From: Clostridia bacterium
Lineage (GTDB): Bacteria; Bacillota; Clostridia; Oscillospirales; Acutalibacteraceae
Direction: 5' to 3'
Assembly: GCA_017382015.1 (NCBI GenBank)
Contig: JAFOBC010000313.1
Span: 1-39,887, forward strand
DNA length: 39,887 nucleotides
In this document: piece by piece, positions 15,008 to 23,692 of the stretch
Layout: every line of letters begins with the position of its first letter
Numbering within the stretch: the stretch's first letter is position 1
Made by a program: the position numbers and the translations under genes
Notes under the pieces: generated by a model
Databases searched by the model: none
Seen by the model: only the letters and a program-made list of their open reading frames with translations
Told to the model about the DNA's origin: nothing

Positions 15008-17992
15008 ATGGCGAAGGACGAAAACTTCACCGCGAAATTCCGCATTGACGTATCTGATCTCAAAAAAGGTATTGAAGAAGCGAACAAGCAGATAAAGTAT
15101 GCGAACGCTGAATTCAAGAACGCAACAGCTGGAATGGACGACTGGAGCAAGAGCGCTGACGGATTATCGGCAAAGATAAAGCAACAGCAGGCAGTCGTTG
15201 AAGCTGAAAAGCAGAAGCTTGAACTCTTAAAAGAACAACTGACAAGAGTGCAGCAGGCCGAACAGAACGGTCAGAAGATCATTGACGAGCTCAACGAGAA
15301 ATACAATGAAGCAGTCAAGCTTTACGGTGAGAACTCTGACGAGGCGAAAAAGTACGCGAAACAGCTTGATGACGCAGAAAAAGTGCAGGAGCGGAATGCG
15401 AAAGCAGCTGAAGATCTTGCACTGAAGATCCTGAATCAGGACACAGCTGTCAAAAATGCCGAATCTCAGGTCGGAAAGTTCGAGACAGCACTTGATCAGC
15501 TCGAAAAAGAGGAAGATGAAGCCGGGAAAGCAACTGAAGACATGGGTGACAGCTTCGATGAAGGGAGCAAGAGCCTTGATTCTTTCGGGGTCATGCTCGG
15601 GAACCTTGCAAGCAATCTGATCACTGCAGCAATCAATAAGATCGGCGAACTTGCAGGAGCTGTCAAAGACGCTTATCTCGAATTTGACGCAGGCCGTGAT
15701 GCCGTAGTAAAGGCAACCGGAGCGACAGGAGAAGCAGCTGACGAACTTGCCAAGAGCATGACGAACGTTTCACGAAAAGTGAAAGGTGACTTCTCTGCAA
15801 TCGGATCTGCAGTCGGTGAAGTCAATACACGCTTCGGCTATACCGGCGAAGAACTGGAGAACACGACTGAACAGTTCATGAAATTCGCTGAAATTACCGG
15901 AATGGATGCAACGAAAGCGGTTCAGACGGTATCTAAGGCGATGAACAACGCCGGAATTGACAGTTCTGATTATTCTGAAGTACTTGACGAGATAGCAGTT
16001 GCGGCTCAGGCGTCTGGTATATCCGCCGAAAAACTTGCTGAAAGTCTGACAAAGTACGGATCACAAACGAGAGCGGCTGGTCTGAATACCAAGGAGAGCA
16101 TTGCTTTATTCGCTCAGTTTGAAAAGAGCGGCGTCAATGCAGAAATGGCACTGGGAGGACTTAAGACAGCCGTCAAGTCGTGGAGCGACGAAGGCAAGAA
16201 CAGCAGAATCGAGTTTCAGAGAACGATTCAGGACATCAAGGATTCACCGAATATTCTTGAAGCAACTCAGAAAGCGATTGATGTCTTCGGATCCAAGGCC
16301 GGAACGGAACTTGCAGATGCAATTCACAGCGGTCGTTTTGAATACTCGGAATTTCTCGATATCGTAAAAGGCAGTGAAGGAACGGTTTCGGCAACGTATG
16401 AAGAGACTCAGAGCGGCTTCGACAAAGCGGCTCTTGCAGTTCAGAACATGAAGACAACAGCTGCAGAGCTTGCCGACGGACTTCTGAAGAAGTATTCACC
16501 GCAGATCGAGGCCGCAATTGAGAAGATAACTGATCTTATCGACGAATACGCGCCGAAGGTTGAAGCTGGAATCGACTGGATGACAAAACACCTTCCTGAG
16601 ATCGAGGCCGGAATTATCGCAATCGGCGTTGCGTTCGCAACTTGGAAGGTTGCAGGTCTGATCACGGCTATCACGACAGCGCTTGCCGGCATGAGTGCAG
16701 CTGAAGCACTTGCGGCGGCCAAAACATGGCTTCTTAACACTGCGTTACTTGCTAACCCGATAGGATTAGTCGTTGCAGCAATCGCCGGACTCGTGGCTGC
16801 ATTTGTTGTGCTATGGAACAAGAGCGAAAAGTTCCGTAATTTCTGGATCGGGCTCTGGGAGAAAATCAAAGCGGCGGCAATGCCGGTCATCCAGTGGCTT
16901 TCAGAGTATTTCAAGGCCGCGTGGGAAGACATCAAGAAAGTATGGGATCATGCATCAAAGTACTTTTCACTTATCTGGGATTCAATCAAGACGATCTTCA
17001 GCGTTGTCAAGGCCGTGCTTTCGGGTGATTTCGATGAAGCGTGGAAAGGCATTCGGAAAATATGGGATAATGTCGTTAAATATTACTCTCAGTTATGGAA
17101 CGATATAGTCAAGATCTTCAGTGTTGTTCCAAAGTTCTTCGCCGAAATCTTCTCTAAAGCATGGGACGGAATCAAGGCCGTGTGGTCACTTGTTGCAGCA
17201 TGGTTCAACGCATCTGTCGTTCAGCCGGTTCGTGATTACTTCACAGGCTTGTGGGACAGCTTAAAGAAAGGCGCTTCAGATGCCTGGAACGGAATCAAGA
17301 CCGTATGGAGCGTCGTGACCGGATGGTTTAATAACACTATAATCCAGCCTATAAAGGACTACTTCACAGGAATGTGGGACGCTCTGAAACAGGGAGCATC
17401 TGACGCCTGGGAAGGAATCAAGAACACGTTCGCTCATATCGCGGACTGGTTCCATGACGTCTTCAGCGGTGCATGGCAGCGTGTCAAAGATGTATTCTCG
17501 ACCGGCGGCAAGGTATTTGACGGAATCAAGGAAGGCATCACGGGTGCTTTCAAGGATACTGTCAATGCAATTATTCGTGGAATTAACAAAGTTATAGCAA
17601 TTCCTTTCAATAAGATCAACGAAGTTCTCGGGACTTTAAGAGACTTTGAATTCCTCGGAAAGAAGTGGTTCGAGGGTATCATCAACACATTTGAAGTTCC
17701 GAGCATTCCCGAGCTCGAACGAGGCGGTATTCTCAAGAAGGGTCAGATCGGTCTTCTTGAAGGTAACGGAGCGGAAGCTGTCGTTCCTCTTGAAAGAAAT
17801 ACTGAAGGTTTGAGAAAGATTGCTTCAATGCTGTCTGCAAACATGGGAGCAGTCAACCCTTCAGGAGCTGTAAGCAGTCCGAGCGGCACAACATACAACT
17901 TTGTTCAGAATAACACATCTCCAAAGGCATTAAGCAGATATGAGATCTACAGGCAGACGAAGAATCTGATCAGTTTATCGAAGGGGGTTTGA
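15008..17992 (+). CDS. Tail tape measure protein
   Basis: 994 aa, the longest protein here. Coiled coil over residues 1-180, a TP901-type phage tail core (SMTNVSRKVKGDFSAIGSAV, then TRFGYTGEELENTTEQFM), hydrophobic segments around 530-600 (VAGLITAITTALAGMSAAEA), Trp-rich repeats about 620-830 (WDSLKKGASDAWNGIKTVW and variants), and the usual closing motif LLEGNGAEAVVPLERN. Its length sets the tail length. Ribosome site AGAGGTGAGGAG. Confidence 0.95.
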   Translation: MAKDENFTAKFRIDVSDLKKGIEEANKQIKYANAEFKNATAGMDDWSKSADGLSAKIKQQQAVVEAEKQKLELLKEQLTRVQQAEQNGQKIIDELNEKYNEAVKLYGENSDEAKKYAKQLDDAEKVQERNAKAAEDLALKILNQDTAVKNAESQVGKFETALDQLEKEEDEAGKATEDMGDSFDEGSKSLDSFGVMLGNLASNLITAAINKIGELAGAVKDAYLEFDAGRDAVVKATGATGEAADELAKSMTNVSRKVKGDFSAIGSAVGEVNTRFGYTGEELENTTEQFMKFAEITGMDATKAVQTVSKAMNNAGIDSSDYSEVLDEIAVAAQASGISAEKLAESLTKYGSQTRAAGLNTKESIALFAQFEKSGVNAEMALGGLKTAVKSWSDEGKNSRIEFQRTIQDIKDSPNILEATQKAIDVFGSKAGTELADAIHSGRFEYSEFLDIVKGSEGTVSATYEETQSGFDKAALAVQNMKTTAAELADGLLKKYSPQIEAAIEKITDLIDEYAPKVEAGIDWMTKHLPEIEAGIIAIGVAFATWKVAGLITAITTALAGMSAAEALAAAKTWLLNTALLANPIGLVVAAIAGLVAAFVVLWNKSEKFRNFWIGLWEKIKAAAMPVIQWLSEYFKAAWEDIKKVWDHASKYFSLIWDSIKTIFSVVKAVLSGDFDEAWKGIRKIWDNVVKYYSQLWNDIVKIFSVVPKFFAEIFSKAWDGIKAVWSLVAAWFNASVVQPVRDYFTGLWDSLKKGASDAWNGIKTVWSVVTGWFNNTIIQPIKDYFTGMWDALKQGASDAWEGIKNTFAHIADWFHDVFSGAWQRVKDVFSTGGKVFDGIKEGITGAFKDTVNAIIRGINKVIAIPFNKINEVLGTLRDFEFLGKKWFEGIINTFEVPSIPELERGGILKKGQIGLLEGNGAEAVVPLERNTEGLRKIASMLSANMGAVNPSGAVSSPSGTTYNFVQNNTSPKALSRYEIYRQTKNLISLSKGV

Positions 17993-17994
17993 TC

Positions 17995-18852
17995 ATGTAC
18001 ACTTTGAAAATAAAAAACACAAACGGGGAGACCTTTGAGTTATCTCACGATTACGATAATTACTACATCACAGGCGTACAGGGTCTTACTCCACCGGCAA
18101 CGAACATAAACACGGCGAAAGCCGGTATTATTGACGGGACGTTCTTCAATTCTGCAAGTGTGGAAGAACGCAACATTGTCATCACGCTCGTTCTGAACGG
18201 TGACATTGAAAGCAACAGACAGAAGCTTTATCGCATATTTCCAAGAAAAACGCCTTGCACGATCTTTTTCAAAAACGAAAACAGAGACGTCAAGATACAG
18301 GGATATGTCGAGACGATCGAGTCAGACCTGTTCACGAAAAGGGAGCAGGTTCAGATCTCGATCATATGTCCGAGACCATATTTTGAAGATCTTGCAGTGA
18401 TCTGTGCGGAACTGTCGAAAAGTCTTGCATTATTTGAGTTTCCGTTCTCAATAGAAGTCTCTGAACCGATTCCGATCTCTGAAATTACAGACTATCCTTT
18501 ATGTGAGATTGTAAACAGCGGCGATGCAGAGTGCGGATGCGTTATCGATATTGATGTTCATGCGGCAATTCAGGGACTTAAGATCATGAACATGCAGACA
18601 GAGCAGTTCTTTTTCCTTGACACAGCATTCGTTAATCATGACAGAATACGAATTAACACGAATTCCGGACAGATGGGGGTCAGAATGGAACGCGGCGGTT
18701 CATCTTACAACATACTCAATACTGTCGGAGAGAATTCAACATGGCTGCGCTTAGTTCCGGGACTCAACAGATTCACGTATACGATTGACGACGGTGACAC
18801 AGGCGACGTCGATATCAGCTTCACTGCTACGCTTCTTTACGGGGGTGTGTAA
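17995..18852 (+). CDS. Distal tail protein (Dit-like)
   Basis: 285 aa. The N-terminus YTLKIKNTNGETFELSHD, the segment VQGLTPPATNINTAK and the later RVYRIF-like KLYRIFPRKTPCTI are typical of Dit/phage tail family 1 proteins, which join tube and baseplate. ATG 17995 is chosen over TTG 17989 because AAGGGGG (17981-17987) is 7 bp away. Confidence 0.87.
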   Translation: MYTLKIKNTNGETFELSHDYDNYYITGVQGLTPPATNINTAKAGIIDGTFFNSASVEERNIVITLVLNGDIESNRQKLYRIFPRKTPCTIFFKNENRDVKIQGYVETIESDLFTKREQVQISIICPRPYFEDLAVICAELSKSLALFEFPFSIEVSEPIPISEITDYPLCEIVNSGDAECGCVIDIDVHAAIQGLKIMNMQTEQFFFLDTAFVNHDRIRINTNSGQMGVRMERGGSSYNILNTVGENSTWLRLVPGLNRFTYTIDDGDTGDVDISFTATLLYGGV

Positions 18853-18853
18853 C

Positions 18854-19930
18854 GTGATCCTTTATATCTGGAAACTGAGGGAGAGCGGATTCTTTGATGA
18901 AGTTGCGGTGATCGACGATGCATCAAGCGTCATCTGGGTGGAGAGACACACCGACACAGGTGAATTTGAAGTATATATCAGAGCATCGAAAGAGCGGCTT
19001 GAACTGTTCGCCGACGGTGATGTGTTCATTACCAGAAGCGAATCAGATATTGCAATGTACGTCGAAAGTGTGAAACTCAACACCGACGAGGAAAACGGCG
19101 ACTATCTGACGGTTTCGGGCAGGTCGGCTGAAGTTATGCTTCACTGGAGAATCGTTCAGTTCGCTTCATTCACCGGTGAGACAGCGAATGCCGAAAATAT
19201 TATCAGATATCTGTTTACGCAGCAGTTCCTTATTCCGGCAGACGAGACGAAATATATTTCCTGGCTTAACCTTGAAGAGTCACATGAGTGGGAAGACGGT
19301 GCGGCTCATCAATACACGGGAAAATCACTCAATCAGATTTTCGGAAGCTTATGCGTGGAAGTCGGCTATGGGTACCGGCTCAGGTGGATCGGTACCGGCT
19401 TCCAGTTCGAGCTCTACAAAGGGACAGACCGAAGCTATGACCAGCACGTCAATCCTTTCGTCGTATTCAGTCCAACATTTGAGAATCTCGGAAATACAGA
19501 ATATGAAAAAAACACTTCCGAATATGCGAACGCAGCAATCGTCGGGGGAGAAGGTGAAGGAGCCACCCGAACGTTCGTTGAAGTTGCAGAACAGGGAAAG
19601 AGTGGATTCTATTTCCGGCAGGTATATCTTGATGCACGAAATTCGTCAAAGGAAGATCTTACTGACGAGGAATACGAAGAGCAGCTCACGAACGACGGCA
19701 AGGCTCAACTGGAAGAGCTGAAGGTTACAGCCGAATACAGCGGTGAGATCTTGAACTATAACTCGTATGAATACAGAAAAGACTATAATCTCGGTGATAA
19801 AGTCAGCATAAAAAATCAGTACGGTATCACCGGTAATGCAACGATAACAGAGATCACAGAGGTTGAAGACGCGAGCGGCTACAGAATTGTTCCGACATTA
19901 TCTGAATGGCAGCCGATCAGCTTTAATTAA
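18854..19930 (+). CDS. Baseplate/tail protein, ReqiPepy6 Gp37-like
   Basis: 358 aa from GTG 18854, right after the Dit stop. The N-terminal half (SVIWVERHTDTGEFEVYIRA, DGDVFITRSESDIAMYVESV, SGRSAEVMLHWRIV) fits the siphovirus ReqiPepy6 Gp37-like family, related to tail-hub/Tal proteins. The C-terminal part has DYNLGDKVSIKNQYGI. It probably forms the tail hub below Dit. Confidence 0.85.
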   Translation: MILYIWKLRESGFFDEVAVIDDASSVIWVERHTDTGEFEVYIRASKERLELFADGDVFITRSESDIAMYVESVKLNTDEENGDYLTVSGRSAEVMLHWRIVQFASFTGETANAENIIRYLFTQQFLIPADETKYISWLNLEESHEWEDGAAHQYTGKSLNQIFGSLCVEVGYGYRLRWIGTGFQFELYKGTDRSYDQHVNPFVVFSPTFENLGNTEYEKNTSEYANAAIVGGEGEGATRTFVEVAEQGKSGFYFRQVYLDARNSSKEDLTDEEYEEQLTNDGKAQLEELKVTAEYSGEILNYNSYEYRKDYNLGDKVSIKNQYGITGNATITEITEVEDASGYRIVPTLSEWQPISFN

Positions 19931-19944
19931 GGGGGAAATGGAAA

Positions 19945-20937
19945 ATGGCTATAAAATACGGTTTTTTTGATTCTGTCGGTGGCGACAGAAAGTATAATGC
20001 AGATGACATCAGCAATTACTTCCTGAGTCTGATCAGCAACGGTGTTTTTGCAACACCGGCAACATGCATGCAGGTCGTTGCTTCTTCAGGAATGACGGTC
20101 AATGTATCGCCGGGCTGGGGATTCGTCAGATGTAAGTACATACACAATACTACATACGAATCACTTACCCTCGAACCGGCGAATATGTTATACAACAGAA
20201 TTGACCGCATAGTTATCAGACTTGATCCTGCAAGCCGCAGTATCACCCTTGCAGTAAAGAAAGGGGAAGTCGCAATGTCTCCGGTTCCGCCGGAGCTCAC
20301 AAGAGTGTCAGACGGTATTTACGAGCTCTCACTTGCTCAGATCGCGGTCAACGCCGGTGTCATTGAGCTCATTCAGGCAGATATCACAGACGAACGTCCT
20401 GACACTAATGTCTGCGGATATGTTACCGGCCTTATAGATCAGATAGATACGACAAATCTGTTTGCTCAGTTCACTGCAGCGTTCAACGACTGGTTCGGAA
20501 ATGTACAGGATACAGTCAAGGCGACAACTGTCATGTATGAGCTCACGCATCACTACGAGACGGCAACTGATGACGAGTCAGAGATTGAGATCGGCATACC
20601 TTCATTCAATTACGCGCTTGACACGCTCAATGTCTTCGTCAACGGGCTTAAGCTTGTTGCAGGTATCGACTACACGCTCAACAGTGACCATGACGGCATT
20701 ATTTTGGCAAAAGCACTTGATGTGATCGGCACACCGGTCGACTTCCAGGTGCTGAAGTCAGACGATATTACTGACGCGGAAAGCATAGTCGGAGACTTTC
20801 AGCAGCTTGCAATACAAGTCCAGGCTCTTCAGAACAGGTTCGGCGGCATGACTCTCATGAAGTGCTCACAGGCTCAGTATGATCAGATGGAAAGTCACGA
20901 CGCCAACACGCTGTATATTATCTCTGACGCAGAATAA
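19945..20937 (+). CDS. Baseplate upper/receptor-binding structural protein
   Basis: 330 aa. The N-terminal 130 residues (MAIKYGFFDSVGGDRKYNADD, then a short beta stretch with VSPGWGFVRCKYI and YNRIDRIVIRLD) match the N-domain common to Firmicutes baseplate proteins that anchor receptor-binding modules. The remainder is helical, then a beta module with a FVNGLKL motif. GGGGGAAA ribosome site. Exact role not determinable. Confidence 0.7.
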   Translation: MAIKYGFFDSVGGDRKYNADDISNYFLSLISNGVFATPATCMQVVASSGMTVNVSPGWGFVRCKYIHNTTYESLTLEPANMLYNRIDRIVIRLDPASRSITLAVKKGEVAMSPVPPELTRVSDGIYELSLAQIAVNAGVIELIQADITDERPDTNVCGYVTGLIDQIDTTNLFAQFTAAFNDWFGNVQDTVKATTVMYELTHHYETATDDESEIEIGIPSFNYALDTLNVFVNGLKLVAGIDYTLNSDHDGIILAKALDVIGTPVDFQVLKSDDITDAESIVGDFQQLAIQVQALQNRFGGMTLMKCSQAQYDQMESHDANTLYIISDAE

Positions 20938-20948
20938 GAGGTGAGATA

Positions 20949-21623
20949 ATGGCAGATAAATACCTTAAGCTGACTTATGACGTTTACGCTACATTCACAG
21001 CCGGATCGACTTATCCGACGACAATGAGTGCAAGTCTTGCAGATAGTAACTTCACGACTGCAACTTCACGATGGTATTCTTATCAGTATGGATGGGGCGG
21101 AATTGCTCTCGGTCTTAAGCTTCCAGTTAAATGCAGATACTATCAGCAGCAGACAATTTTCAGAGATGATGTACTGATCAATCTTATGAACTCGGCAAAG
21201 CAGAATTATATCGTCGAGCAGATCTATTCTGAAGGCAGCAACAAAGTCAATATAGATCCGACAAGTTCAGAACGAATCTTTTTCAGTGGCTTAGGAAATG
21301 GCAATGATTACACTCCGGCATATCAGTCAGCGTTCTGCAATCATAGTGAAGTTGAAATGCAAGGACAGTTGGCGGCATCCGCAGATGGTACGGCTACCAT
21401 CACATTCATCGATATATTCGTTTTCCATGACAATGAAATGTCTGCATATAATGCATTGTTAGCGGCTTATCCGAACAATGTTACCGAATACGACCCGACG
21501 CCACCGGAGCCGGTGCATGATCTTTATGTCGGCGACGAGCAGGTCAGCGTTCTTTATCACGGCGACGAGCGGATTGATAAAGTATATCTGGGGGATAAAG
21601 TTGTACTTTTAAATCTTGATTAA
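20949..21623 (+). CDS. Putative tail tip/receptor-binding protein
   Basis: 224 aa, rich in Tyr, Ser and Thr, predicted beta. The last 35 residues carry three short repeats of the type YVGDEQVSVLYHGDERIDKVYLGDK, a pattern seen at the ends of Clostridia tail proteins. It lies between the baseplate protein and the endolysin. Receptor binding is suggested by position only. Ribosome site AGAGGTGAGA. Confidence 0.6.
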   Translation: MADKYLKLTYDVYATFTAGSTYPTTMSASLADSNFTTATSRWYSYQYGWGGIALGLKLPVKCRYYQQQTIFRDDVLINLMNSAKQNYIVEQIYSEGSNKVNIDPTSSERIFFSGLGNGNDYTPAYQSAFCNHSEVEMQGQLAASADGTATITFIDIFVFHDNEMSAYNALLAAYPNNVTEYDPTPPEPVHDLYVGDEQVSVLYHGDERIDKVYLGDKVVLLNLD

Positions 21624-21635
21624 GGGGGATTAATT

Positions 21636-22355
21636 ATGATGAATCGAAGAAAATTCGTTGAAGAAGCAAAGAAAAGAGTCGGCAAGTCCGGCGAAGATCT
21701 CTTCAGGCGTTATCAGATCAGAACAGACTGGTGTCTGATGCAGGTCTATTATCTCGAACATGATATCTCTGGAATCACAGACGTTCCGATGAACTTCAGC
21801 TGTTCGGGGTTCATGAATACGGAATTTGCAAAGCAAAGAAAAAACAGAGAATTCAAGACTGCAGAGATCGGCGATATCGTCTTCTTTGAGCTCAACGGCA
21901 ACAGAGGCGACGGAGCTGATCATGTCGGAGTCGTAATTGAGAACACAGGACATTCGATCAAGCTCGTTGAAGGCAACGTTCAGGGAAATTCGAGCGGCAT
22001 ATGGTACGACACGTCAGTTTCCGACATCTACGAATACGACTATTACAACAGCTCATTAGACTGGATCATCGACATGTCCGAGTACTTCACTGACGAAGAA
22101 GAGTCTGAACAAGAGGATAAGGAGAATACATTCTCCGTTCAGATCCGCACGCTGCGGAAAGGCGACAAGGGAAACGACGTCAAAGCGCTTCAGCGTCTCC
22201 TCTATTCAGACGGGTATTCGTGCGGTCCATGTTCAGATGACGGAGACTTCGGTGAATGTACCGAAAGTGCTGTGATGGAATATCAATCCGTTCATAAGCT
22301 TGAAGTTGACGGAATAGTCGGAAAGCAGACATTCTCTGAAATGTGGAAAAAATAA
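21636..22355 (+). CDS. Endolysin: CHAP peptidase/amidase plus peptidoglycan-binding domain
   Basis: 239 aa with no signal peptide, so release depends on the holin. The N-terminal CHAP-type domain has catalytic Cys33 (DWCLMQ) and His96 (GADHVGVVIE), plus VEGNVQG. An acidic linker (about 148-160) precedes a PG_binding_1 domain: LRKGDKGNDVKALQRLL and DGIVGKQTFSEM. It cuts host peptidoglycan at lysis. It is the last late gene; the holin is across the circle at 37785. Confidence 0.92.
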   Translation: MMNRRKFVEEAKKRVGKSGEDLFRRYQIRTDWCLMQVYYLEHDISGITDVPMNFSCSGFMNTEFAKQRKNREFKTAEIGDIVFFELNGNRGDGADHVGVVIENTGHSIKLVEGNVQGNSSGIWYDTSVSDIYEYDYYNSSLDWIIDMSEYFTDEEESEQEDKENTFSVQIRTLRKGDKGNDVKALQRLLYSDGYSCGPCSDDGDFGECTESAVMEYQSVHKLEVDGIVGKQTFSEMWKK

Positions 22356-22410
22356 TTAATGATATTACCTATTTGTTTGACATAACTTTATAACCCTCCA
22401 TAACCGTGAA

Positions 22411-22442
22411 AAGCACCTTTGAAATTATCAGAGGCGCTTTTT
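22411..22442 (+). terminator. Terminator of the late operon
   Basis: Stem AAGCACCTTTGA (22411-22422)/TCAGAGGCGCTT (22428-22439) with a 5-nt loop and one A-C mismatch, followed by a T-run. It lies 56 bp after the endolysin stop. Confidence 0.82.
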
Positions 22443-22465
22443 GCTTTTGATCTTCACGACACAAA

Positions 22466-22727
22466 TGTCGGAAACATACCTGCATGATTTGCGTTCCGAC
22501 ATCAATTCCGACGTTTTTTCCGACAAATAACTTAATCAAACTTGATTTCTTTTAACTTCTATATTATCCCATAAAGAGTGAAAACCACGCAAACATCAAG
22601 AATGCGTGGTTTTATCGCCCGTGTAGGATCGAATTGGATCAGATAAGTTTGCTGTTTTATCTTTTAGAAACCACGCATTCACTGCAATTCAAGCCTTTAA
22701 AAAACCGTTTCCGACATTTTTCCGACA
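22466..22727 (+). other. Candidate attP: phased TTCCGACA arm-type sites around an inverted-repeat core
   Basis: TTCCGACA (or its complement) occurs six times: inverted at 22466, direct at 22494, 22506 (TTCCGACG) and 22518 with an exact 12-bp period, then direct at 22709 and 22720 with an 11-bp period. Between them is a core with AAAACCACGC (22581-22590) and GCGTGGTTTT (22604-22613) inverted around 13 bp. Tyrosine recombinase attP sites have short arm repeats flanking such a core. The integrase gene is 1.2 kb away rather than adjacent, which weakens the call. Confidence 0.55.
22581..22680 (+). other. Competing hairpins
   Basis: GCGTGGTTTT (22604-22613) can pair with AAAACCACGC upstream (22581-22590, 10 bp). 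Alternatively its longer form at 22600-22612 pairs over 13 perfect bases with AAACCACGCATTC at 22668-22680. The two are mutually exclusive. This may be an attenuator-like RNA switch or, as DNA, three recombinase half-sites. Confidence 0.6.
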
Positions 22728-22748
22728 TTTTTTTATAAAAAGAAGGCG

Positions 22749-22777
22749 TTGAAATTCAATTTTGATTATGGTATAAT
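22749..22777 (+). promoter_or_regulatory. Promoter of ncRNA unit R1
   Basis: TTGAAA (22749-22754), 17-bp spacer, TATAAT (22772-22777), with TG at the extended -10 position. No protein gene lies downstream on this strand before 25608. Confidence 0.88.
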
Positions 22778-22783
22778 ATCTCA

Positions 22784-23050
22784 TAGACAAGCTCGATTTA
22801 AGCGTTCTTTAAGTAAAATTGAGTGTGTCTGTCTGTTTTCGGGAAGAAAAGCGGCTTTTGTTCTGCACATGTTTAGTTTTTGAGTAGCTCAGAATTCCTT
22901 TTCTTCTCTTCTCTTGTTTTAATTTATTCAAAACAATAAAGGATCCGGACGGATCCCACCGGCTGTGCCGGGCGGCTTTGGCCGTGAGCTCGTCTTCCAG
23001 GTGAAGAAAGAGTTTCTGAAAGCGTCGTGTTTATCGCACGGCGCTTTTTG
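22784..23050 (+). ncRNA. Candidate structured ncRNA R1 (about 267 nt)
   Basis: It runs from about 7 bp past the promoter to the terminator at 23021-23049. No plausible reading frame with a ribosome site. Internal stems include GGATCC-GGAC-GGATCC (around 22940), CCGGC-TGT-GCCGG, CGGC-TTT-GGCCG, TCTTC-CAGGT-GAAGA, and AAAAGC with GCTTTT near 22845. It is the first of six units. Function unknown; it is not recognised as a known RNA family. Confidence 0.7.
23021..23049 (+). terminator. Terminator of R1
   Basis: AGCGTCGTG (23021-23029)/CACGGCGCT (23037-23045), one G-U pair, then a T-run. The -35 element of the next unit begins 3 bp later. Confidence 0.88.
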
Positions 23051-23051
23051 C

Positions 23052-23080
23052 TTGCGCAGAAAAAACTTTTGTGTTAAAAT
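23052..23080 (+). promoter_or_regulatory. Promoter of ncRNA unit R2
   Basis: TTGCGC (23052-23057), 17 bp, TAAAAT (23075-23080), with an extended-10 TG. It abuts the R1 terminator tail. Confidence 0.85.
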
Positions 23081-23086
23081 ATAAAC

Positions 23087-23225
23087 GTGGCGGTTCGGGA
23101 GAGATATTCTTGAACTTCATTTGAGTCTGCCTTTCATCAAACCTTGAACATATCTCATAATCATGCAGGCAGACGATCCTTTCACAAAAAGACTGCGCTC
23201 CTTGACCTTGCTGCAGTCTTTTTGT
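23087..23225 (+). ncRNA. Candidate ncRNA R2 (about 139 nt)
   Basis: It lies between the TTGCGC/TAAAAT promoter and an 11-bp terminator stem. It contains GTCTGCC (23126-23132) and GGCAGAC (23168-23174), which pair over 7 bp around an inner loop. No convincing coding capacity. It shares promoter design with its neighbours but little primary sequence. Confidence 0.7.
23186..23225 (+). terminator. Terminator of R2
   Basis: AAAAAGACTGC (23186-23196)/GCAGTCTTTTT (23213-23223), 11 perfect pairs ending in the T-run. Confidence 0.92.
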
Positions 23226-23254
23226 TTGCGCAGAAAAAGGATATGTGATATAAT
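23226..23254 (+). promoter_or_regulatory. Promoter of ncRNA unit R3
   Basis: TTGCGC (23226-23231), 17 bp, TATAAT (23249-23254), with TGA at the extended -10. It starts directly after the R2 terminator stem. Confidence 0.9.
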
Positions 23255-23260
23255 TTAATT

Positions 23261-23331
23261 GACGTAAACCCCTTACGTCAACCAGCAGATTATGATCTAC
23301 AGCAAAGAAGTCGCTTTTGGCGGCTTTTTTG
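23261..23331 (+). ncRNA. Candidate ncRNA R3 (about 70 nt)
   Basis: The shortest unit: essentially a 5' hairpin TTGACGTAA (23259-23267)/TTACGTCAA (23273-23281), a linker of about 27 nt, and the terminator hairpin. The linker is too short to code for anything and is the likely exposed, pairing-competent part. Confidence 0.7.
23309..23330 (+). terminator. Terminator of R3
   Basis: AGTCGC (23309-23314)/GCGGCT (23320-23325) with a 5-nt loop and six T residues. Confidence 0.85.
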
Positions 23332-23332
23332 C

Positions 23333-23361
23333 TTGCGCGAAAAAAATGCCCGTGCTATAAT
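23333..23361 (+). promoter_or_regulatory. Promoter of ncRNA unit R4
   Basis: TTGCGC (23333-23338), 17 bp, TATAAT (23356-23361), with TGC at the extended -10. It begins 3 bp after the R3 T-run. Confidence 0.9.
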
Positions 23362-23367
23362 AAGAAC

Positions 23368-23656
23368 AATGAACGCGTTTTCTGGTGGCGTTCAACAATT
23401 GAATTCAAATCTTTGAACATTGTCCGCAAGGACAGCGCACGGCGGCGCGTTGGTTCAGGTTCTGACGTGTCGCTCTGGATCTTCGGATCCTAAAAATTTT
23501 TAGGGTGGTTCCCTATTTTCTTTTAGCACATGCCCTTGTCGGGCGGCAGGGGCTATCTTCTGAAATCCATTTATTTTGCGAGAGTACAAAACTCCTTGGT
23601 TGAATTTTTTAACGACTTACAGGAAACGTCACATTAAAAAAATGTGGCGTTTTCTG
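23368..23656 (+). ncRNA. Candidate structured ncRNA R4 (about 289 nt)
   Basis: The longest and most ornate unit. Stems seen: TGAACGC/GCGTTCA near the 5' end; TGTCC-GCAA-GGACA (23421-23434) with a GNRA tetraloop; GGATC-TTCG-GATCC (23477-23490) with a UUCG tetraloop; the palindrome CCTAAAAATTTTTAGG just after; GCCC-TTGTC-GGGC near 23533. Tetraloops of both stable classes argue for a folded RNA. It carries AATTCAAATCTT (23402-23413), also present in R7. The only ATG frame (14 codons) has no ribosome site. Confidence 0.75.
23624..23656 (+). terminator. Terminator of R4
   Basis: AAACGTCACATT (23624-23635)/AATGTGGCGTTT (23641-23652), 12 pairs including one G-T, with a T-run. Confidence 0.92.
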
Positions 23657-23657
23657 T

Positions 23658-23686
23658 TTGCATAGAAATCTGAGATATGATATAAT
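23658..23686 (+). promoter_or_regulatory. Promoter of ncRNA unit R5
   Basis: TTGCAT (23658-23663), 17 bp, TATAAT (23681-23686), with an extended-10 TG. It directly follows the R4 terminator. Confidence 0.9.
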
Positions 23687-23692
23687 TGATCT

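Noticed and set aside
23370-23420. 14-codon frame (ATG near 23374) inside R4
   Set aside because: No ribosome site, and it overlaps the 5' hairpin arms; the region is better explained as structured RNA.
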